Of a stretch of DNA of 60,889 bases, positions 55,118-60,889 are shown piece after piece. The stretch is from Mesorhizobium sp. LMG 17147 (GTDB lineage Bacteria > Pseudomonadota > Alphaproteobacteria > Rhizobiales > Rhizobiaceae). The stretch lies in the NCBI RefSeq assembly GCF_024297145.1, contig NZ_JANCTC010000026.1, positions 1-60,889 on the forward strand, written 5' to 3'. Both the position numbers and the translations under genes were made by a program. Each line of letters starts with the position of its first letter. The stretch's first letter is position 1. Under the pieces are notes generated by a model. That model searched no databases. It was not told the origin of the DNA and worked only from the letters and a program-made list of their open reading frames with translations.

Positions 55118-56437
55118 ATGTCCGCTGTCGCCACACGAGCAGATTGCAAACCGCGTCGCCCGGCCGCCGTTACCACCCTGTCAGAGGCGGCGGTGCTTCG
55201 ACCCAATCATCGCTGGAAGGTGCTGGGCATCGGCGTCGCCGCCAATGCCTGCTTCTCCGCGACATTCTCCGGCATTCCGGCCACGGCGGTGTTCCTGCGC
55301 TCGGGCTATCATCTCTCCAATGGCGAGCTCGGTCTGGCGCTTGGCCTTCTCGGCTTGGGCGTGGCGCTGAGCGAGTTGCCGTGGGGGCTGCTGACCGATC
55401 GCTGGGGCGACCGCCGCGTGCTGCTGACCGGGCTCGGCGCAACCGCGGTGTGGCTGCTCGTCATGGCCGCGCTGGTCGTGCCGTCACCAACCCAAATTCC
55501 CGGCGTCGCGCTTCTCGCCGCTGCCCTGCTGGTCACCGGATTGCTCGGCGGCAGCGTCAACGGCTCCAGCGGCCGCTCCATCATGGCCTGGTTCGGCGAA
55601 GGCGAGCGTGGCTTTGCCATGAGCATCAGGCAGACGGCGGTGCCGCTTGGCGGCGGGCTTGGCGCGCTGGTGCTGCCGTCGCTCGCTTCGGCCCATGGCT
55701 TCACGGCGGTCTTCGGATTTCTGGCGGCTGCATCCGCCGTCTCGACCTCACTCGCCTGGCGCTGGCTGCATGAGCCGCCGGCGCACGACCATGCCCATTC
55801 GAGCAGCGCGGCAAAGCCGGCCGGCCCCGCGCCGCTGCGCAACCCCGCCGTCTGGCGCATCGCGACAGCCATCGGCCTGCTGTGCTTCCCACAGGTGGCC
55901 GTGCTCACCTTTGCTTCCGTCTTCCTGCATGATTTTGCCGGCATGGGAACAGCCGTGATCAGCGCCAGCCTGGCTGCCGTGCAGGTCGGCGCCATGGTCA
56001 TGCGCGTCTGGAGCGGCCGCTACACCGACCGTCACGGCAACCGCCGGTCGTTCCTGCGTCTGTGCAGCATGCTGAGCGTGGCCGCCTTCACCGTGCTTGC
56101 GGCGCTCGTCTTGTTTTCGGCCCAACTCTTGTCAGGCCAAGCGCCGATGCTGTCGCTGGCGATCGTTGCGATGCTCGTCGTGGCCGGCATCTGCGTCTCC
56201 TCCTGGCATGGCGTCGCCTACACCGAGCTTGCGACGCTGGCCGGCGCCAGCCAGGCCGGAACGGCGCTCGGCCTTGCCAACAGCCTGGTCTTCATTGCCT
56301 TCTTCCTGGTGCCGATCGCCATTCCCGGGCTTCTCGTGCTCTGCTCGTGGGCAGGCGTCTGGCTGGGTGCGGCTATTTGCGCGCTGATCGCCTGGCCGAT
56401 CTTTCTTCCGCCAACGGACAGCCGCAAAAGCGCCTGA
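55118..56437 (+). CDS. MFS transporter
   Basis: The 439-residue membrane protein has about 12 hydrophobic segments; the MFS loop 2-3 motif is present as LPWGLLTDRWGDRRVLL (G-x-x-x-D-R-x-G-R-R). A central hydrophilic stretch with histidines (PPAHDHAHSSSAAKP, near residue 225) lies in the loop between the two halves. ATG 55118 has GGAGCTGAACC before it. The divergent LysR gene is the likely regulator; the substrate is unknown. Confidence 0.9.
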   Translation: MSAVATRADCKPRRPAAVTTLSEAAVLRPNHRWKVLGIGVAANACFSATFSGIPATAVFLRSGYHLSNGELGLALGLLGLGVALSELPWGLLTDRWGDRRVLLTGLGATAVWLLVMAALVVPSPTQIPGVALLAAALLVTGLLGGSVNGSSGRSIMAWFGEGERGFAMSIRQTAVPLGGGLGALVLPSLASAHGFTAVFGFLAAASAVSTSLAWRWLHEPPAHDHAHSSSAAKPAGPAPLRNPAVWRIATAIGLLCFPQVAVLTFASVFLHDFAGMGTAVISASLAAVQVGAMVMRVWSGRYTDRHGNRRSFLRLCSMLSVAAFTVLAALVLFSAQLLSGQAPMLSLAIVAMLVVAGICVSSWHGVAYTELATLAGASQAGTALGLANSLVFIAFFLVPIAIPGLLVLCSWAGVWLGAAICALIAWPIFLPPTDSRKSA

Positions 56438-56544
56438 CTTCGACACGAGATGGGAAAACAACGTTCTAAGCTGTTAACGCCCCATCAAGGTTAATGCATC
56501 ATTGTAGCTCTCCAGTGGGGTCCGTTGCGTTTCTGGAGAGTTCC

Positions 56545-57729
56545 GTGCATCGACGTGTTTTGACGCGGCTTGTCGCCGCCGCCGGTGAGAAAAAGCGTTC
56601 CTTCCTGTCTCCGTTTATTATTGGCCTTGGCATCTGGATCGGCTTTCCGACGGTCGCTGCCTATCAGGACATGACAAGCCTGGTCTCCGGCCTGGAGGCG
56701 CCGAGCGTCCGCTGGAACGCCTATGTCGAGAAATCCATCGCCGGCTCCGTTCACGCAGCCGAAATGCCCTTCCTCGATTCCAGCAGCACCGGCTCGCTCT
56801 CCGGCTCCGGCGTCCAACTGCCCGGCATCGGCGCCGTTTCGTTTCGCGGCAAGGGCGGCATCGCCGGCACGACGCCGGACGAGAACCGCATCACGCGTGC
56901 CGACAAGAAGGGTCGCATCATCCAGGTCTCGCCCGTCTCGCCGCCGAAGAACTTCAACGCCGGCTCGATCTTCGAGCGAACCTCCTCGCTGCTGCGCCCA
57001 AGCATGGACAGCAGCCTGAGGATGGCCTTCGCCCAGCCCGAGATCAAAGGCAAGGAAATCCAGATCGCGGCCTCCTTCCACACGCGCGTCGACAAGAAGC
57101 CGGATTCCGGCGTGCCGGCGATGCTTGCCGCGCTGGTCAACAACGATCATCCCGACGTGCTGGCGACCGCCTATGCCTCGTCTGCCCCCGATTACGCCAA
57201 GGCATCGCCTTTCGAGGCCTTGCTGCAGGACGAGGACCCGAACGATGGCCGCTTCATTCCGCCGCTGAGCAAGGGCGATCATTCTTGGATGCAGACGCCG
57301 CTGCCGGCGAGCGTCTTTTCCAAACCGGAGCAGGCCTGTCTCGCCAACGGCATCTATTTCGAGGCGCGCGGCGAGTCCGTGCGCGGCCAGGCCGCCGTCG
57401 CCCAGGTCATCCTCAACCGTGTCCGAAACCCGGCCTATCCGAACTCGATCTGCGGCGTTGTCTACCAGAACGACAACTGGTTCAACCGCTGTCAGTTTTC
57501 CTTCGCCTGCGACGGCAGGAAGAAGCGGATCGACAACCCCGCTGCCTACAAGACCGCCCAGGATGTCGCCATGGCCGTCACAGCCGGCAAGATCTTCATT
57601 CCGGAAGTCGGCTCGTCGACCCATTATTACGCCAACTACGTCCATCCGGGCTGGGCGCGGACGATGCAGAAAATGACCAGGATCGGCCTGCACATCTTCT
57701 ACCGCACCTATGGCGGCGGCTGGAGCTAA
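56545..57729 (+). CDS. SleB-type cell-wall hydrolase, membrane-anchored
   Basis: The 394-residue protein has one N-terminal membrane segment (about residues 20-40), a long low-complexity linker rich in Ser/Gly/Pro (about 60-260) and a C-terminal hydrolase domain of the SleB type: CLANGIYFEARGESVRGQA (catalytic Glu), VILNRVRNPAYPNSIC, then QFSFACDG and HYYANYVHPGW. It should cut peptidoglycan glycan strands in the periplasm. GTG 56545 after GGAGAG is used; the open frame is longer upstream. Confidence 0.9.
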   Translation: MHRRVLTRLVAAAGEKKRSFLSPFIIGLGIWIGFPTVAAYQDMTSLVSGLEAPSVRWNAYVEKSIAGSVHAAEMPFLDSSSTGSLSGSGVQLPGIGAVSFRGKGGIAGTTPDENRITRADKKGRIIQVSPVSPPKNFNAGSIFERTSSLLRPSMDSSLRMAFAQPEIKGKEIQIAASFHTRVDKKPDSGVPAMLAALVNNDHPDVLATAYASSAPDYAKASPFEALLQDEDPNDGRFIPPLSKGDHSWMQTPLPASVFSKPEQACLANGIYFEARGESVRGQAAVAQVILNRVRNPAYPNSICGVVYQNDNWFNRCQFSFACDGRKKRIDNPAAYKTAQDVAMAVTAGKIFIPEVGSSTHYYANYVHPGWARTMQKMTRIGLHIFYRTYGGGWS

Positions 57730-57897
57730 GCGCTCTGGCGGCCCTTGCATCTTTCCCGCGAGAGCGGCCGATGGAAGACGCATCGCCGTGGGGATTCGGC
57801 CGCAGCCCGCCGGAGACCGCGTCGGGCACGATGTCGCACCCAGGCAAGTAGCTGATTCATAACGAAAAAATACTTGAGCTCGAAGGTCCGCCCGTGG

Positions 57898-57926
57898 CTT
57901 GACGGGCGCGGACCCTCTAACTATGT
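57898..57926 (+). promoter_or_regulatory. Promoter of the F0 ATP synthase operon
   Basis: CTTGAC (57898-57903), exactly 17 bases, then CTATGT (57921-57926). This is nearly a perfect rhizobial housekeeping promoter and lies about 60 bases before atpI. Confidence 0.8.
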
Positions 57927-57984
57927 TGCCGGCGACTTTAAGAAGCGGACGGACGGTGACGGTCTGACCGGGCAGGGGGGTTGC

Positions 57985-58383
57985 GTGGCCGACAAGAATG
58001 GGCCAGACGGAACCGGCAAAACCGGCCGCGGCAAGCAGCATGAAGCCGACATCCGCGACGACGATCTTGAGCGCCGCCGGCGCGACCTTGAAGCATCGCT
58101 TGCGACAAGGCGGCCGGATCGGCTCGAGGGGAAAGACGACGCGAAAACGGGCAGTGTGGCCGGGTACGGCCAGGCGCTCAAGCTGTCCAGCGAGTTCATC
58201 GCCGGGATAGTGGTCGGTGCGGCTCTCGGCTGGTTTATCGATCGCGTGGCGGGGACATCGCCGTGGGGTCTGATAGTCGGGCTGCTGCTGGGTTTTGGCG
58301 CCGGCGTGCTCAATGTCCTGCGGTCAGCCGGGCTTGTGTCGGAATTCGGAACGGGCGACAAACCGCGCGATCCGAAAGAATGA
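57985..58383 (+). CDS. atpI: ATP synthase protein I
   Basis: The 132-residue protein has a charged N-terminal half (ERRRRDLEASL) and two membrane helices (about 78-125: SSEFIAGIVVGAALGWFID; WGLIVGLLLGFGAGVLNVL), the build of alphaproteobacterial AtpI. It helps assemble the c-ring. GTG 57985 directly follows a GGGGGG site. It is the first gene of the F0 operon. Confidence 0.9.
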   Translation: MADKNGPDGTGKTGRGKQHEADIRDDDLERRRRDLEASLATRRPDRLEGKDDAKTGSVAGYGQALKLSSEFIAGIVVGAALGWFIDRVAGTSPWGLIVGLLLGFGAGVLNVLRSAGLVSEFGTGDKPRDPKE

Positions 58384-58453
58384 ATTGAGGCGCCGCATGC
58401 CGGCGCATTGAACAGAGTGCTGAAGCCGTCTGCGGCTTTGATGGGGATTTAAA

Positions 58454-59212
58454 GTGGCTGCTGACAAGGTCGATCCGATCCACCAGTTCCAGATCCATCC
58501 GATCATTCCGATTCACATCGGCGGCTACGACCTGTCTTTCACCAATTCGGCTCTGTTCATGCTTGCGACGGTTGCCGTCGCGGCGGCGTTTCTCTATCTC
58601 AGCACATCGAGCCGCAGCCTGGTTCCGGGCCGCCTTCAGTCGGTCTCGGAAATGGCCTACGAATTTGTCGGCAATATGCTGAGAGACGCCGCGGGCACGC
58701 AGGGCATGAAGTTCTTCCCGTTCGTGTTCTCGCTGTTCATGTTCGTGCTTGTCGCCAACCTGCTTGGCCTGTTCCCGTATTTCTTCACCGTCACCAGCCA
58801 CATCATCGTCACTTTCGGCCTCGCCGCGCTGGTGATCGGAACGGTCGTCGTCTACGGCTTCATGAAGCACGGCCTTGGCTTCCTGAAGCTGTTCGTCCCG
58901 CATGGCGTGCCGGTCTACCTGCTGCCGCTGGTGGTGCTGATCGAGGTGATTTCCTTCGTCTCGCGTCCGGTCAGCCTGTCGGTTCGTCTGTTCGCCAACA
59001 TGTTGGCCGGCCACATCACGCTGAAAGTGTTTTCGGGATTCGTCGTCAGCCTGAGCGCGCTCGGCGCGGTCGGCGTGGCGGGCTCGGTTCTACCGCTGGC
59101 GATGGCCGTGGCGCTGACGGCGCTGGAGCTGCTGGTCGCGTTCCTGCAGGCCTACGTCTTTGCCGTGCTGACCTGCATGTATCTCAACGACGCCCTGCAT
59201 CCCGGGCACTAA
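58454..59212 (+). CDS. atpB: ATP synthase F0 subunit a
   Basis: The 252-residue membrane protein has five to six helices and the essential proton-channel arginine in RPVSLSVRLFANMLAGH near residue 180. DPIHQFQIHPIIPIHIGG is the alphaproteobacterial N-terminus. Subunit a forms the proton half-channels next to the c-ring. GTG 58454 is the start. Confidence 0.97.
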   Translation: MAADKVDPIHQFQIHPIIPIHIGGYDLSFTNSALFMLATVAVAAAFLYLSTSSRSLVPGRLQSVSEMAYEFVGNMLRDAAGTQGMKFFPFVFSLFMFVLVANLLGLFPYFFTVTSHIIVTFGLAALVIGTVVVYGFMKHGLGFLKLFVPHGVPVYLLPLVVLIEVISFVSRPVSLSVRLFANMLAGHITLKVFSGFVVSLSALGAVGVAGSVLPLAMAVALTALELLVAFLQAYVFAVLTCMYLNDALHPGH

Positions 59213-59278
59213 CTAGGTTCCGGCATTGCCGCCGGATCGAATTTGCAACGGAATTTTAGATCCAAAGGAGTTGAACAA

Positions 59279-59503
59279 ATGGACGCAGAAGCAGCAAAGT
59301 ACATCGGCGCCGGCATCGCATGCCTCGGCATGGGCGGCGCGGGCGTTGGCCTCGGCAACATCTTCGGCAGCTATCTGGCGGGCGCGCTGCGCAACCCGTC
59401 GGCCGCCGACGGCCAGTTCGGCCGCCTGATTTTCGGCTTCGCCGTGACCGAAGCGCTGGGTATTTTCTCGCTTCTCATCGCGCTTCTCGCCCTGTTCGGC
59501 TGA
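59279..59503 (+). CDS. atpE: ATP synthase F0 subunit c
   Basis: The 74-residue hairpin protein has a glycine-rich first helix (GAGIACLGMGGAGVGLGNIF), the polar loop RNPS and the second helix carrying the proton-binding Glu 58 (FAVTEALGIFS). AAGGAGTTGAACAA precedes ATG 59279. It forms the rotating ring. Confidence 0.98.
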   Translation: MDAEAAKYIGAGIACLGMGGAGVGLGNIFGSYLAGALRNPSAADGQFGRLIFGFAVTEALGIFSLLIALLALFG

Positions 59504-59584
59504 ATATTTGTTCGGCTGAACATTGGGAAGAATAGAACAGGCCGGCCGCGATCCTGCGGCGGGCCTGAATTTCGGGGATAGTCC

Positions 59585-60166
59585 ATGTTCGTGACATCTG
59601 CCTTTGCGCAAGAGTCCGCGCCCGCCGCAACGGAAGCCGACACGCACGCCGCCACCGGCGTGCCTGCCGAGGCGCACGGCACGTTCCCGCCATTCAATCC
59701 GGCAACGTACCCGTCACAGCTGGTGTGGCTGGCAATCACTTTCGGGCTGTTCTACCTCTTCTTGAAACGGGTAGTGATGCCGCGCGTTGGCGGCATCATC
59801 GACGTTCGCAACGACCGCATCACGCAGGATCTCGATCATGCTGCCCGGCTGAAAAGCGAGGCCGATGCCGCCGTTGCCGCCTATGAGCAGGAATTGGCCG
59901 AAGCCAAGGGCAAGGCAAATGCGATCGGTCAGCAGGCCAACGATGCGGCCAAGGCGGAAGCCGAAGCTGCCCGCAAGACGATCGAGGCAGCGCTTGACCA
60001 GAAGCTTGGTGAGGCCGAGGCGCGTATTTCTTCCATCAAGGCCAATGCCATGAAGGAAGTCGGCGCGATCGCCGAGGACACCGCTTCGGCCATCGTCGAG
60101 GCGCTTGTCGGCGGCAAGGCCAGCAAGGCCGAAATCGCGGCCGCGGTCAAATCCGTGGCCGGGTGA
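59585..60166 (+). CDS. atpF2: ATP synthase F0 subunit b'
   Basis: The 193-residue protein has an N-terminal region (AQESAPAATEADTHAAT) before one membrane helix (about residues 45-65, SQLVWLAITFGLFYLFLK) and a long coiled-coil region (about 75-190) rich in Ala, Lys and Glu. The extended N-terminus distinguishes b' from b. With b it forms the heterodimeric stator stalk typical of alphaproteobacteria. Confidence 0.95.
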   Translation: MFVTSAFAQESAPAATEADTHAATGVPAEAHGTFPPFNPATYPSQLVWLAITFGLFYLFLKRVVMPRVGGIIDVRNDRITQDLDHAARLKSEADAAVAAYEQELAEAKGKANAIGQQANDAAKAEAEAARKTIEAALDQKLGEAEARISSIKANAMKEVGAIAEDTASAIVEALVGGKASKAEIAAAVKSVAG

Positions 60167-60176
60167 GGAGCGCATC

Positions 60177-60668
60177 ATGGACGCCACATCTCTCGCGACG
60201 CTTTGGGCAACGGTTGCCCTCGTAATCTTCCTCGGCATCGCCATCTACATCAAGGTGCCGGGCATGATCGCCAAGGCGCTCGATGCGCGGGCCGACAAGA
60301 TCAGCTCCGAGCTCGAGGAGGCGCGCCGGTTGCGCGAAGAGGCACAGCAGCTGCTTGGCCAATACCAGCGCAAGCGCAAGGAAGCCGAGCAGGAGGCGGC
60401 GGCCATCGTTGCCGCCGCCAAGCGTGAAGCCGACATGCTTGCCGCCGAGGCGCACAAGAAGACCGAGGACTATGTCGCCCGGCGCACCGCCTTGGCCGAG
60501 CAGAAGATCGGCCAGGCCGAGCGCGAAGCGATCGGCGAAGTGCGCGCCAGCGCTGTCGACATCGCGGTCGAAGCCGCGCGCGCGCTGCTGGCCGGCAAGA
60601 TCGACGCCAAGGCCGGCGCCGACCTGTTCAACGCCTCCCTGCAGGATTTGAAGTCGAAGCTGAATTAA
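60177..60668 (+). CDS. atpF: ATP synthase F0 subunit b
   Basis: The 163-residue protein has a single N-terminal membrane helix (residues 5-25, SLATLWATVALVIFLGIAIY) and a coiled coil (about 30-150). It follows b' by 10 bases, with GAGGAG before ATG 60177. A clear terminator follows, so the F0 operon ends here and the F1 genes are elsewhere, as usual in Rhizobiales. Confidence 0.96.
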   Translation: MDATSLATLWATVALVIFLGIAIYIKVPGMIAKALDARADKISSELEEARRLREEAQQLLGQYQRKRKEAEQEAAAIVAAAKREADMLAAEAHKKTEDYVARRTALAEQKIGQAEREAIGEVRASAVDIAVEAARALLAGKIDAKAGADLFNASLQDLKSKLN

Positions 60669-60692
60669 ACGACTTCGTCGAGAAATTCATCG

Positions 60693-60724
60693 AAAGCCGC
60701 CTGGGAAACCTGGCGGCTTTTTTG
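60693..60724 (+). terminator. Rho-independent terminator of the F0 operon
   Basis: AAAGCCGCC and GGCGGCTTT form a 9-bp stem with a 10-base loop, followed by TTTT (60721-60724). It lies 25 bases after the atpF stop. Confidence 0.9.
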
Positions 60725-60769
60725 TCGGCGAAAGCGGCAGAGCGCATAATCTCCCCCTTGAGGGCAGGG

Positions 60770-60889
60770 CTATCGCATATGAGTGATGGCATTGATGAGA
60801 TAGTCGTCGTTCCAGGCGCATTTCTTGATGCGATGGCTGATGGGGACTTTGGCAGCATCGGCGGCCTGAAGGATGTTTCTGGCGAGGCG
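60770..60889 (-). mobile_element. DDE transposase, 3' end only
   Basis: On the minus strand 39 residues run from the window edge to a TAG at 60770-60772, ending KVPISHRIKKCAWNDDYLI, then NAITHMR. This C-terminus is familiar from transposases common in rhizobia, although I cannot name the IS family safely. The rest lies outside the window. It sits about 46 bases after the atp terminator, next to a RIME-like string (AATCTCCCCCTTGAGG). Confidence 0.7.

Overview
The window looks like chromosomal DNA of a root-nodule alphaproteobacterium, most likely Mesorhizobium or a close Phyllobacteriaceae relative. This rests on high GC, many solute ABC transporters paired with catabolic enzymes, a BacA peptide transporter, CTTGAC-N17-CTATnT promoters, RIME-like intergenic palindromes, an alpha-r14/NfeR1-type small RNA, and an F0 ATP synthase operon (atpI-B-E-F'-F) separate from the F1 genes. 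The assignment is inference from gene content; no rRNA or tRNA gene is visible.

Layout. 1-1.7 kb: the 3' end of an IS630-type transposase runs into, and truncates, a frameshifted RTX-like repeat protein gene. 1.8-5.9 kb: proX-proV-proW compatible-solute importer (minus strand). 6.3-15.7 kb: a sugar or polyol catabolic locus with two SDR dehydrogenases and a ribose-type ABC importer (minus), a divergent SorC regulator, an FGGY kinase and a SAF-domain oxidoreductase. 15.9-17.8 kb: an enolase-superfamily enzyme and its GntR regulator, with a palindromic operator. 18-23.5 kb: an RND efflux pump with a small leader protein, facing a TetR repressor across two identical-pattern operators. 23.85-23.97 kb: an NfeR1-like sRNA. 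24-30.3 kb: LacI regulator, Frc-type sugar ABC importer, SDR and an FAH-family enzyme, suggesting an oxidative keto-deoxy sugar acid route.

30.5-38 kb: a polyamine-type locus (FAD amine oxidase, permeases, binding protein, XRE-cupin regulator, ATPase, aldehyde dehydrogenase). 38-48.5 kb: mostly housekeeping and single genes (ArsR/SRPBCC pair, ArsC-like, DUF488, M29 aminopeptidase, LysR/MFS pair, bacA, polysaccharide deacetylase, YfgM-like protein, der). 48.5-53.9 kb: a gene block flanked on both sides by duplicated scraps of the der and LysR 3' ends, which marks it as an insertion. It carries an SDR, an L,D-transpeptidase, two lipoproteins and a tight operon of ICMT-like methyltransferase, stand-alone E2-type acyltransferase and SDR with a SEC-C tail. 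54-57.7 kb: LysR/MFS pair and a SleB-type cell-wall hydrolase. 57.9-60.7 kb: F0 operon with a clear promoter and terminator, followed by the 3' end of another transposase at the window edge.

The catabolic modules each pair import, enzymes and a local regulator, as expected of a soil and rhizosphere generalist. The least conventional items are the ICMT/acyltransferase/SDR operon on the der-LysR island, the sRNA with three anti-Shine-Dalgarno loops exactly 39 nt apart, the paired TetR operators, and the broken 29-residue repeat protein at the left edge.
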